Assembly (NCBI RefSeq): GCF_013823965.1
Contig: NZ_PNNA01000055.1
Location: 58,503-122,502 of the forward strand
Direction: 5' to 3'
DNA: 64,000 bases
Source: Flavobacterium sp.
GTDB lineage: Bacteria; Bacteroidota; Bacteroidia; Flavobacteriales; Flavobacteriaceae
This document shows positions 44,026-52,183 of this stretch, one piece after another; within the stretch, counting starts at the first letter, position 1; each line of letters opens with the position of its first letter. The notes beneath the pieces were generated by a model. It did no database searches and was not told the origin of the DNA. It worked only from the letters and a program-made list of their open reading frames with translations. Position numbers and translations under genes: made by a program.

Positions 44026-44553
44026 ATGAAAAGAATAATTGCAATCCTAAGCCTAATTTTAGTTTTAACAACATCGAACTTTTTTGCGCAAACCAACCTC
44101 AAAGAATATAAAGTTGGACATGTTGTATCCGTAAGTTTACCCGACTACATGAGCAGAACGGTAGATGTAAATAATTCTTCCATAATTCAATATAAAAGCA
44201 CCGTAAAAGATGTCTATGGTTTTATCATCGAAGACAATAAAGAGGAATTAGCCTTAGCCGAAATAAATTATTCTTCCATCAATGAATTTTGCGAAGATTT
44301 TGCCAAAGACTTTCTAAAAGACGAAAAGAAAAGAACTTTTACATATCCTGAATATCAGAAAAAAGGAGACATCAATTTTGCTGAATATGATGCAACATAT
44401 TATGACAAAGAGGCTAAAGCTGAAATTTATTATTTAGTTGGGATTGTAGAAACAAAAACTTCCTATTACAAAGTTTTATCGTATACAAGCAAAGAAAATA
44501 AAGACAAATTCAAAGCTGATTTTCAAAGCATACTTTACAGTTTGAAAGATTAA
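44026..44553 (+). CDS. Secreted protein of unknown function
   Basis: A 175-residue protein with a signal peptide (MKRIIAILSLILVLTTSNFF, then AQ). The mature part (VGHVVSVSLPDYMSRTVDVN, FAEYDATYYDKEAKAEIYYL, YKVLSYTSKENKDKF) looks like an alpha/beta fold resembling PsbP-like or DUF1795-like domains, which read surface stress or lipoproteins; this is a weak resemblance. Followed at 53 bases by the DUF389 membrane protein, possibly in one transcript. Confidence 0.65.
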   Translation: MKRIIAILSLILVLTTSNFFAQTNLKEYKVGHVVSVSLPDYMSRTVDVNNSSIIQYKSTVKDVYGFIIEDNKEELALAEINYSSINEFCEDFAKDFLKDEKKRTFTYPEYQKKGDINFAEYDATYYDKEAKAEIYYLVGIVETKTSYYKVLSYTSKENKDKFKADFQSILYSLKD

Positions 44554-44606
44554 TTCACCCTCTCAAACAAGTCCAGAATCAACGATTGAAACAAATTTTA
44601 AAAATA

Positions 44607-45914
44607 ATGAACAAATTATTCAACAAACTTTTAAACTTCGTTGATCTTCAAAAAGGAGAAGAAGACCAGAAGAAAGTGCTGGAAAATATCGTTAGCAATA
44701 TTTCGTTTAGAGGATCAAATTTATGGATTTTGGCTTGTGCAATTGTAATCGCTTCCGTAGGCTTGAATGTCAATTCCTCAGCCGTAATTATAGGAGCGAT
44801 GCTTATTTCTCCTTTGATGGGCCCAATTGTAGGTGCTGGATTTGGATTGGGAATGTATGATTTTGGATTGTTAAAAAAATCTATTAAAAACTTGTCAATA
44901 GCAACCATGGTCAGTTTGATGGTTTCTACGCTTTATTTTTACATCAGCCCCTTCAAAGAAGTCCAGTCCGAACTTTTGGCACGTACTTCGCCCAATATTT
45001 ATGACATATTGATTGCTTTTTTTGGCGGATTAGTAGGCGTAATAGCCGTTACCAGAGTTGAAAAAGGGAATCCCATTCCTGGAGTAGCCATTGCAACTGC
45101 CCTAATGCCGCCTTTATGTACAGCAGGTTATGGATTGGCGACAGCCAATTTTGCTTTTTTTGGTGGCGCAATGTACTTGTATACCATCAACTGCGTTTTT
45201 ATATGCATAGCGACTTTTATCATTGTAAAATTTTTAAAATATCCCATCAAAAAACAAATTGATTTAAAACATCAAAAACAAGTAAAACAAGGAATTACGG
45301 CGCTGCTTTTGATCATGATTGTGCCAAGTGTTTATTTTGCCTACGAATTATTGGGCGAAAAAGAATACAAACAAAGAACAGAAGAATTCATCAAAAATGA
45401 GTTCACGCAAAAAGATTACGTCCTTATTTACAAGAAAATTAATTACAACAGCATTCCCAAGAAAATAGAATTGGCCTTTTTATCCAAAAGATTTGATTCA
45501 TTGGAAATGAAGGTTTTGAATGAAAAAATGAAAAACTATCAGCTATCCAATACGGAATTAGTCATAAAACAAGACAGCATTGATTTGAAAAATGACATCT
45601 TGAACTCTTTGAACAATTACAAAAAAACCGGAGACGACAAAGATATCATAATCCGCAGCTTTCAAAACAAAATAGCTGATTACCAATTAAACAATGCCAA
45701 AACCATAAGAGAAGCCGAGATTTTATTTCCGGAAATCAATGCCATTTCAATAGCACAATATACGATGACAGACAAAGCTAAAAACAATAAAACCATACCT
45801 GTCATACTGTACAAAAGCCATAAAGAGCTACCTACAGCATCAAAAGAAAAACTAATGATTTGGCTAGAGCAAAGACTTGAAACAGATTCAATTGAAATTT
45901 ATAGAAAACAATAA
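44607..45914 (+). CDS. DUF389 integral membrane protein
   Basis: A 435-residue protein starting at ATG 44607 (the TTG at 44586 is less likely). The DUF389 core (about 30-240) has six hydrophobic helices with NSSAVIIGAMLISPLMGPIV, GAGFGLGMYDFGLLK, AFFGGLVGVIA and PGVAIATALMPPLCTAGYGLA. A soluble charged C-terminal domain (about 255-435) follows. DUF389 proteins are uncharacterised, probably transport-related membrane proteins. Confidence 0.85.
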   Translation: MNKLFNKLLNFVDLQKGEEDQKKVLENIVSNISFRGSNLWILACAIVIASVGLNVNSSAVIIGAMLISPLMGPIVGAGFGLGMYDFGLLKKSIKNLSIATMVSLMVSTLYFYISPFKEVQSELLARTSPNIYDILIAFFGGLVGVIAVTRVEKGNPIPGVAIATALMPPLCTAGYGLATANFAFFGGAMYLYTINCVFICIATFIIVKFLKYPIKKQIDLKHQKQVKQGITALLLIMIVPSVYFAYELLGEKEYKQRTEEFIKNEFTQKDYVLIYKKINYNSIPKKIELAFLSKRFDSLEMKVLNEKMKNYQLSNTELVIKQDSIDLKNDILNSLNNYKKTGDDKDIIIRSFQNKIADYQLNNAKTIREAEILFPEINAISIAQYTMTDKAKNNKTIPVILYKSHKELPTASKEKLMIWLEQRLETDSIEIYRKQ

Positions 45915-46002
45915 GAGACCAAGAGTAATTAGAACAATTGAAAAATAATCTTTATATTTACTTGTTGAAAATTTGAAAAAATAACCTTTAAAAATACATA
46001 CA

Positions 46003-46113
46003 ATGGCAAAAAGTCAAGACGCAAAAAAAAACGTAAAAAAAGAGCCTCTTAAAACTGCCAAGGAAAAGGCAGCCGAAAAAAGAGAAAAGAAAAACAACCC
46101 AAAAAGAGATTAA
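46003..46113 (+). CDS. 36-residue lysine-rich microprotein
   Basis: ATG 46003 opens a 36-codon frame with 14 lysines and 2 arginines, starting MAKSQDAKKNVKKEPLKTAK and ending PKRD. It has no hydrophobic segment. It sits alone between DUF389 and pepD, closed by a 16-base perfect terminator, which argues for a real transcription unit. I recall similar small basic proteins from other flavobacteria. The composition suggests nucleic-acid or ribosome association, but that is only inference. Confidence 0.65.
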   Translation: MAKSQDAKKNVKKEPLKTAKEKAAEKREKKNNPKRD

Positions 46114-46124
46114 TTCCCTTAAGC

Positions 46125-46164
46125 AACAAACCCTCGTTTAATGATAAACGAGGGTTTGTTTTTT
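46125..46164. terminator. 16-base perfect bidirectional terminator
   Basis: AACAAACCCTCGTTTA and TAAACGAGGGTTTGTT pair perfectly around a 4-base loop, then a T-run. It lies between the microprotein (46113) and pepD stop (46179). Confidence 0.88.
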
Positions 46165-46178
46165 ATGGCATTTGCAAC

Positions 46179-47639
46179 TTATTTCACAGGAATATTTTCT
46201 AAAATTTCCAATACAAATTTCCAGAATTTCTGGGAAGATTGTATCGAAGCTCTTTCGTCCGGTGAGTGTGCTCCTTGAATCGTTGGGCCAAAAGAAATCA
46301 TGTCCATCTCCGGATAATTGGTTCCCAGAATTCCACATTCCAAACCGGCGTGACAAGCCACCACTTTTGGTTTTTCATTGTTTTGTTTCTCGTAAATTCT
46401 AACCAATAAATCCAAAATTTCGGATTTCACGTTGGGTGCCCAACCTGGATAAGAGCCAGACAAATTCACTTCGCAACCGCTTAATTCAAAAGCGGAACGC
46501 AAAGCGTTGGCCAAATCAAATTTGGAAGTTTCGACAGATGAACGCGTCAAACATCCAATGGTAATTTCGCCATCCTTGATGATTACTCGCGCCACATTAT
46601 TGGAAGTTTCCACTAAATCTTCCATATCGGCAGACATCCTGTAAACACCGTTGTGTGCGGCATAAATCGAACGGATAATTCCTTCTTGCACGCCCAAATC
46701 CATTACTTTTTCAGGCAAATCGCATTTTTCGATTTCGATGGTCAAGTTCGGTTCGGTGGTCTTGAATTCCGTTTTGATGTCGTTGATGATTTCCTGCATG
46801 TCAAAGATATAAGCTTCGTCATACATTCCGGCAACAATCACTTTGGCCACACTTTCTCTCGGAATGGCATTGCGCAAACTACCACCGTTGATTTCAGAAA
46901 CTTGAAGACCAAAATTTTCGAAAGCCTCAAACAACAAACGGTTCATTATTTTATTGGCATTGCCCAAACCTTTGTGAATGTCCATCCCGGAATGTCCTCC
47001 ATTCAAGCCTTTAACAGTGATGGTATAACCTACAGAATCTTCTGGAGTTTCCTCTTCGTGATAACTTCTGGTTGCCGTAACATCAATTCCTCCGGCGCAA
47101 CCAATGTCGATTTCGTCATCTTCTTCGGTATCCAAATTCAAAAGAATTTCGCCTTTCAGAATCCCTCCTTTTAGGTTCAAAGCACCCGTCATTCCGGTTT
47201 CTTCGTCAATGGTAAACAAAGCTTCAATGGCGGGATGCTTGATGGTTTTACTTTCTAAAATGGCCATAATCATGGCAACTCCAAGTCCGTTGTCGGCACC
47301 AAGTGTTGTTCCGCGAGCACGAACCCAGTCACCGTCGACATACATTTCTATTCCTTGGGTATCGAAATCAAAAACAGTATCGGCATTTTTTTGATGCACC
47401 ATGTCCAAGTGGCCTTGAAGGACAATTGGCTTACGGTTTTCCATTCCTGCGGTAGCGGGTTTGCGGATTATCACGTTTCGGATTTCGTCTTCAAAGGTTT
47501 CCAATCCTAGTGAATTACCAAAGTTTTTCATAAACTCGATCACGCGATCTTCTTTTTTGGACGGACGCGGAACGGCGTTCAAATCGGCAAATTTGTTCCA
47601 AAGTGCTTTGGGTTCCAGATTTCTTATTTCTTGGCTCAT
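46179..47639 (-). CDS. pepD: Aminoacyl-histidine dipeptidase (M20 family)
   Basis: A 486-residue zinc dipeptidase of the cytosol. Metal and catalytic motifs are present: VLQGHLDMVHQKN (His and Asp), TTLGADNGLGVAM, FTIDEETGMTGALNL (Glu pair) and VACHAGLECGILG. GLNGGHSGMDIHKGLGNANK is the lid-domain signature. It hydrolyses Xaa-His and related dipeptides. Length is normal. A minus-strand TAACTTTG box lies at 47688-47681. Confidence 0.93.
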   Translation of the reverse strand: MSQEIRNLEPKALWNKFADLNAVPRPSKKEDRVIEFMKNFGNSLGLETFEDEIRNVIIRKPATAGMENRKPIVLQGHLDMVHQKNADTVFDFDTQGIEMYVDGDWVRARGTTLGADNGLGVAMIMAILESKTIKHPAIEALFTIDEETGMTGALNLKGGILKGEILLNLDTEEDDEIDIGCAGGIDVTATRSYHEEETPEDSVGYTITVKGLNGGHSGMDIHKGLGNANKIMNRLLFEAFENFGLQVSEINGGSLRNAIPRESVAKVIVAGMYDEAYIFDMQEIINDIKTEFKTTEPNLTIEIEKCDLPEKVMDLGVQEGIIRSIYAAHNGVYRMSADMEDLVETSNNVARVIIKDGEITIGCLTRSSVETSKFDLANALRSAFELSGCEVNLSGSYPGWAPNVKSEILDLLVRIYEKQNNEKPKVVACHAGLECGILGTNYPEMDMISFGPTIQGAHSPDERASIQSSQKFWKFVLEILENIPVK

Positions 47640-47680
47640 TGTGTGTTTATTTTTTAATTATAGTTTAAAATTTGAAAGTT

Positions 47681-47688
47681 CAAAGTTA
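47681..47688 (-). promoter_or_regulatory. -7 element for pepD
   Basis: Minus-strand TAACTTTG fits TAnnTTTG, 41 bases before the ATG at 47639. Confidence 0.4.
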
Positions 47689-47746
47689 GAATAATGTATT
47701 TTAAAAGTCATTTATTTTATGCTAATTTTACACAAATTCATTTTCA

Positions 47747-48808
47747 ATGCAACGTAAATACATCCTTCCCCTATTTCTCCTCTTTCAAATTCTATTGCTG
47801 AAAATAATTGCCTTTTTTCCGGAATTTGTGGAACGATTTTACAGCAACGGATTGTATGTTTTCATTTCTAAAATTTCACGAATCACTTTGGGCAAACTTC
47901 CGTTTTCAATGGGAGATATTATTTATGGAATCGTGATTTTATACCTGCTCAAATCCATTTGGAAAACCAGAAAAACCTGGAAAACAGCCTGGAAAAACAA
48001 TGTTTTACAAATTTTAAGCGTGCTTTCCATTGTATATTTTTTATTTCATTTTTTATGGGCAATGAATTATTACCGCCAACCTTTATTCGAAAAAATGAAA
48101 ATCGAAAGGGATTACACTGATGCCGATTTATTGGCTTTCACCAAAAAACTGATTGCCAAAACCAACGAAATCCAAACTCAAATCACCAAAAATGACAGCG
48201 CGAAAGTGGTTTTCCCCTACTCGAACGAAAAAGTTTTTGAAATGAATTTGAATGGTTATGAAAAACTCTCCAACCAATACCCTTTCTTTGAATACGCGAA
48301 TCCCAGCATCAAGAAATCGCTATTTAGTTTGCCGCTGACGTATATGGGTTTTGGTGGCTATTTGAATCCGTTTACCAATGAAGCCCAAGTCAATTATTTG
48401 ATGCCGATGTACAATTCCCCGACAACTTCGTGCCACGAAATGGCGCACCAAATGGGTTTTGCCAGCGAAAGTGAATGCAATTTCATTGGGTTTCTGGCAT
48501 CGATTAAAAACGAGAATTTATACTTTCAATATTCAGGATACAGTTTTGCCCTGCGCTATTGTTTGGGCAATTGGCACGCTCGTGACGAAAAAGTCTTTGA
48601 CGAATTAGTAAAAACCGTTCATCCCGGAATTTTGAAAAATTATCAGGAAAGCGAAGATTTCTGGAGGCAATATGACACTTTCATAGACAAAGGTTTCCAT
48701 CTTTTCTACGACAATTTCCTGAAAATGAACCAACAAAAGGACGGAATGGAAGGCTACAGCAAATTCGTGAATTTGATGGTGAATTATTACAAAGGAAAGA
48801 AACTCTAA
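47747..48808 (+). CDS. DUF3810 membrane protein with HEMAHQ zinc-protease-like motif
   Basis: A 353-residue protein with three N-terminal hydrophobic segments (about 5-25, 50-70 and 85-108) and a soluble domain. The soluble part contains TSCHEMAHQMGFASESECNF (about 230-250), the HExxH motif plus a downstream glutamate as in gluzincin-like peptidases. It matches DUF3810. Zinc binding is likely from HEMAH and the following ESE; the substrate is unknown. Confidence 0.85.
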   Translation: MQRKYILPLFLLFQILLLKIIAFFPEFVERFYSNGLYVFISKISRITLGKLPFSMGDIIYGIVILYLLKSIWKTRKTWKTAWKNNVLQILSVLSIVYFLFHFLWAMNYYRQPLFEKMKIERDYTDADLLAFTKKLIAKTNEIQTQITKNDSAKVVFPYSNEKVFEMNLNGYEKLSNQYPFFEYANPSIKKSLFSLPLTYMGFGGYLNPFTNEAQVNYLMPMYNSPTTSCHEMAHQMGFASESECNFIGFLASIKNENLYFQYSGYSFALRYCLGNWHARDEKVFDELVKTVHPGILKNYQESEDFWRQYDTFIDKGFHLFYDNFLKMNQQKDGMEGYSKFVNLMVNYYKGKKL

Positions 48809-48924
48809 AAAAACAAAAGTGTTGAACAGCCAGACAAAAGTTTATTGAAAACCAAAAAATTGCTCCTCCCAATTAAAAACACTTTATTTGTAACAAAATA
48901 TACTTTTTGCCCACTAATACAACC

Positions 48925-49419
48925 ATGAGCGACGATTTAGAACAATCATTTGTGCAGCAATTGAAGGCTAACCAGAATATAATCCACAAGATTTGTAGGT
49001 TGTATACGAATGGCGAGGATGCGCACAAGGATTTGTTTCAGGAAATCACGATCCAGTTGTGGAAGGCTTTTCCGAAGTTTAGAGGCGACAGCAAGTTTTC
49101 GACTTGGGCGTATCGCGTGGCGTTGAACACGGCGATTACTTTGTACCGAAAAAATACGCGAACGGTAAAAACTGTCGACTATGAACAACAGCAGTTTTTT
49201 ATTAGCCAAGAGGATTATAATTATGAGGAAGAAGAACGATTGAAGCTAATGTACCAGGCGGTTTATCAGCTGAACGACATTGAAAAAGCCTTGATTTTCA
49301 TGTATCTTGAAGACAAGGATTATGGGGAAATATCAGAAACTTTGGGGATTAGCGAAGTGAATGCAAGGGTAAAAATGAATAGAATTAAAGGGAAATTAAA
49401 AAAAATATTAAATCCTTAA
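48925..49419 (+). CDS. ECF-type sigma factor
   Basis: A 164-residue sigma factor starting at ATG 48925; the TTG at 48907 is less likely. Region 2 (about 10-85) has EDAHKDLFQEITIQLWKAF and FRGDSKFSTWAYRVALNTAI. Region 4 (about 110-160) has LEDKDYGEISETLGISEVNARVK. It overlaps the next gene by one base (TAATG), so the partner is likely the membrane protein at 49419-50054 rather than a FecR protein. Confidence 0.92.
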   Translation: MSDDLEQSFVQQLKANQNIIHKICRLYTNGEDAHKDLFQEITIQLWKAFPKFRGDSKFSTWAYRVALNTAITLYRKNTRTVKTVDYEQQQFFISQEDYNYEEEERLKLMYQAVYQLNDIEKALIFMYLEDKDYGEISETLGISEVNARVKMNRIKGKLKKILNP

Positions 49420-50054
49420 TGATTATGAAAGAGCTGGATTTATTAAAAAAAGATTGGCAGAAAAACAACACTTTCGAACAGGTTTCGGAAGTGGACATTT
49501 ACAAGATGTTGCACACTAAATCGTCTTCGATCGTGAAGTGGATATTTATTATTAGCGTTCTGGAAATTTTGTTATGGACATCGATTAGCGTATTTTTTAA
49601 TACTGACGACTATTTGAAAAACACAAAATGCGAAGAGCTAAATGTTTATTTTGAAGCCTTGACCGTTTTAAATTATGCGGTAATATTAGTTTTCATTTAT
49701 TTATTTTATAAAAATTATGTTTCCATTTCGACCACTGTGTCCACAAAGCAGTTGATGAAAGACATTCTCAAAACTCGAAAAACGGTGCAATGTTATGTTT
49801 GGTACAACCTTGGAATGGTTGCATTAAGTTTAATGATTGGTTTTTTTATGGCTTTTAATTACAATCCAGAAGTGGCCGTGTTAATGGAAAAAATTGGCAA
49901 CAACACCAAGGTTCTGGTCATCACAATAGGTATTTTCGTTTTGATTATAGCCGCTTTTCTGGGAATATTTTGGCTGTTTTACAGGCTGCTATACGGAATA
50001 TTGCTCCGAAGATTGTATGCGAATTACAGTGAGCTAAAGAAAATAGATTTATAA
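49419..50054 (+). CDS. Four-helix membrane protein, possible anti-sigma factor
   Basis: A 211-residue protein with a short soluble N-terminus (LKKDWQKNNTFEQVSEVDIY) and four hydrophobic helices (about 38-60, 82-105, 130-152 and 165-195). Its start overlaps the sigma gene stop, so the two are coupled. Anti-sigma factors are normally encoded exactly here, and the N-terminal 35 residues could bind sigma, but there is no ASD or zinc motif I can see. Called as a candidate only. Confidence 0.75.
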   Translation: MIMKELDLLKKDWQKNNTFEQVSEVDIYKMLHTKSSSIVKWIFIISVLEILLWTSISVFFNTDDYLKNTKCEELNVYFEALTVLNYAVILVFIYLFYKNYVSISTTVSTKQLMKDILKTRKTVQCYVWYNLGMVALSLMIGFFMAFNYNPEVAVLMEKIGNNTKVLVITIGIFVLIIAAFLGIFWLFYRLLYGILLRRLYANYSELKKIDL

Positions 50055-50084
50055 AAAAAGAGGCTTTTGAAGCCTCTTTTTTTT
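50054..50084. terminator. Bidirectional terminator
   Basis: AAAAAAGAGGCTT and AAGCCTCTTTTTT form a perfect stem around TTG, between convergent stops at 50054 and 50086. Confidence 0.88.
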
Positions 50085-50085
50085 A

Positions 50086-50895
50086 TTAGTATTCCCATTT
50101 TCTTAATTTGTTCAGTTCCTCCGCGGCTTTAATTTCTTCGGCAGGAATTACTTTAAGGAATGATGGATGTTGCTCTATGGCAAATTCCACTTTTTCAACA
50201 ATTTCTTCGATGGTGTCATTTTCATAATCAATTTCCAAGGGCGGTTTGATGATGAAAGATTGCAAAATGTCCTTCTTTTTCATTCGCAATCCCTTTTTGT
50301 CAAAGGAACGACGGAAGCCGTCAATCACGATGGGAACCACAACAGGCTTGTATTGTTTGATGATGTGCGCGGTTCCTTTTCGAACCGGTTTGAATGATTT
50401 TGTTGTTCCTTGCGGAAAAGTGATTACCCAACCATCTTTTAGGGCTATTTTTATATTTTCGGTGTCATTGGGGTTTACATCTCGTTTTTCGGTGACATCT
50501 TTGCCACAAGAACGCCAAGTTCTCTCCACGGTAATGGCTCCTGCATAAGCCATAATTCTGGGCAACAATCCAGCCTTCATCGTTTCTTTGGCAGCAACAT
50601 AATAGATGTTCATTTTGGGTTGCCAAATGTATCCAATATTTTTTATGGAATCTTGACGGCCGCTCAAACTGGCATTAAAAACATGAAACATGGCCACAAC
50701 GTCGGCAAAATAAGTTTGATGATTCGATATAAAAAGTACGTTTGTGTCTGGCAAAGTTTTAATGATTTCAGAACCTTCTATTTGCAAACTATTAAAACCT
50801 CTATATCGTCTATGCGTCAAACACGCAAAAACGCGGATTAAAAACTTTTTGACAAAAAGAATGTGTCCAAATGGATTTCTCTTAATTAATCCCAT
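50086..50895 (-). CDS. PlsC-like 1-acyl-glycerol-3-phosphate acyltransferase
   Basis: A 269-residue membrane-associated acyltransferase of phospholipid synthesis. Motif I reads NHQTYFAD, so five residues (not four) separate His and Asp. Motif III reads FPQGTT in place of the usual FPEGTR. VVPIVIDGFRRSFDKK fits block IV. These departures suggest a divergent Bacteroidota subgroup with possibly different acceptor. An upstream minus-strand TAAGTTTG box is at 50934-50927. Confidence 0.85.
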   Translation of the reverse strand: MGLIKRNPFGHILFVKKFLIRVFACLTHRRYRGFNSLQIEGSEIIKTLPDTNVLFISNHQTYFADVVAMFHVFNASLSGRQDSIKNIGYIWQPKMNIYYVAAKETMKAGLLPRIMAYAGAITVERTWRSCGKDVTEKRDVNPNDTENIKIALKDGWVITFPQGTTKSFKPVRKGTAHIIKQYKPVVVPIVIDGFRRSFDKKGLRMKKKDILQSFIIKPPLEIDYENDTIEEIVEKVEFAIEQHPSFLKVIPAEEIKAAEELNKLRKWEY

Positions 50896-50926
50896 AAATA
50901 ATACTATTTTGTGTTTATTTGGACGA

Positions 50927-50934
50927 CAAACTTA
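50927..50934 (-). promoter_or_regulatory. -7 element for the acyltransferase gene
   Basis: Minus-strand TAAGTTTG fits TAnnTTTG, 31 bases before ATG 50895. Confidence 0.4.
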
Positions 50935-50948
50935 CGAAAACTTATAAA

Positions 50949-51593
50949 TTAAAAAACTTTTTTCAATACTTCTTTCAACTCGCTCAACATCATGGCAGTA
51001 GCGCCCCAAACGATGTGTTCCTCTATTTTGAATGCAGGAACCTCAATATTATCGGCATAAGAAGTTGAAATAGTCACGCTTACAATGATGTCGTCACCCA
51101 AAAAAACAGATAACGGCAATTCAATAATATCGGCCACTTCATTGCTGTCAGGCACAAAGACAATTTCTTCTTTGCAAATTCCCAAAAAAGGATAGACCAT
51201 AAAATTACTGGGTTGGATGTACAAACGAGTAAAAGCCTTCTTGATTTCAATGCTATCCGGATGAATTCCAATTTCTTCATATGTTTCCCGCAAAGCCGTA
51301 TTCTCAAATATTTGATCTCTTGGCTCGTATTTTCCACCGGGAAAAGCGATTTGGGCAGAATGGACGCCTTGGTAGGAATTGCGAACTATAAGCACTAAAT
51401 GTGTTTTTCCGTTTTTGGGATAAAACAACATCATTACGGCAGCAGTCTTTGGATTTTTGGTTTCTAGATTCAAGTTTTTCAAACTCTCGATTCGTTCCAA
51501 TGGCGCCATTTTAAAATGCGCTTCAGAGGCAGGAAGAGCCACATCCATTAATTTTGGAACATATTCTAAAAAGTCTTGAAAATTCATAATCAA
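50949..51593 (-). CDS. Nudix hydrolase, CoA pyrophosphatase-like
   Basis: A 214-residue enzyme. The Nudix box is in IAFPGGKYEPRD...TALRETYEEIGI (about 85-115). The upstream HLVLIVRNSYQGVHSAQIAF corresponds to the CoA-pyrophosphatase (NudL) signature. It likely cleaves CoA or oxidised CoA to phosphopantetheine and 3',5'-ADP; other dinucleotide substrates are possible. MNF at 51587 is an alternative start. Single gene, next to the acyltransferase on the same strand. Confidence 0.87.
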   Translation of the reverse strand: MIMNFQDFLEYVPKLMDVALPASEAHFKMAPLERIESLKNLNLETKNPKTAAVMMLFYPKNGKTHLVLIVRNSYQGVHSAQIAFPGGKYEPRDQIFENTALRETYEEIGIHPDSIEIKKAFTRLYIQPSNFMVYPFLGICKEEIVFVPDSNEVADIIELPLSVFLGDDIIVSVTISTSYADNIEVPAFKIEEHIVWGATAMMLSELKEVLKKVF

Positions 51594-51675
51594 AGTCTAT
51601 TTTTGTAATCCAAAAAGGTTAGGTAAATATACCATACCTTACACAAATTTACCAAATTAAATTCAAACCAAGAAA

Positions 51676-52119
51676 ATGTACAGCAAAGAGGAAACTCAAC
51701 GATTAAAACGCGAATTCTGGGTTGCTTTTGCCGAAAAATACCCTCGAAAATGGGTATTGTATGACACCAAAATCAAGGACTTCTCCTTTAAATTTTATGT
51801 GGACAACAAAAAAGCGCAGGTATTGATTGACATCGAACACCGAAGTGACGATAAACGAATCGTCTATTTCGAAAAACTGGAATCTCTAAAAACAATATTG
51901 GAAGATGATTTTGTAAAAGACTTGGTGTTCGAAAAAAACTTCGTGCTGGAAAACGGCAAAAAAATCAGTCGTATTTGGGTAGAAAAAACAGCCGTGAGTG
52001 TCAGCAACAAAAAGTATTGGGACGAAATATTTGATTTTTTCAACGAGAAAATGCACGCCATTGAAATGTTCTATTTCGAGTATGGAGATTACATTCGAGA
52101 TTTGGAAATTAATACTTAA
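51676..52119 (+). CDS. DUF4268 protein
   Basis: A 147-residue soluble protein matching DUF4268 (MYSKEETQRLKREFWVAFAE, KWVLYDTKIKDFSFKF, AQVLIDIEHRSDDKRIVYFE). DUF4268 domains also occur at the C-terminus of restriction-linked proteins, but this is the free-standing form common in Bacteroidota. No catalytic residues are evident. Upstream of the TPR/MORN operon, which has its own promoter element. Confidence 0.83.
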   Translation: MYSKEETQRLKREFWVAFAEKYPRKWVLYDTKIKDFSFKFYVDNKKAQVLIDIEHRSDDKRIVYFEKLESLKTILEDDFVKDLVFEKNFVLENGKKISRIWVEKTAVSVSNKKYWDEIFDFFNEKMHAIEMFYFEYGDYIRDLEINT

Positions 52120-52158
52120 AATTTTATTAAAATACTTACAAATATTCGACAAAAAATC

Positions 52159-52166
52159 TATATTTG
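52159..52166 (+). promoter_or_regulatory. -7 element of the TPR/MORN-transglutaminase operon
   Basis: TATATTTG fits TAnnTTTG, 17 bases before ATG 52184. The frame is open further upstream, but that part lies within or before this promoter and inside the DUF4268 gene. Confidence 0.5.
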
Positions 52167-52183
52167 ATAAAATTAAATTCAAA

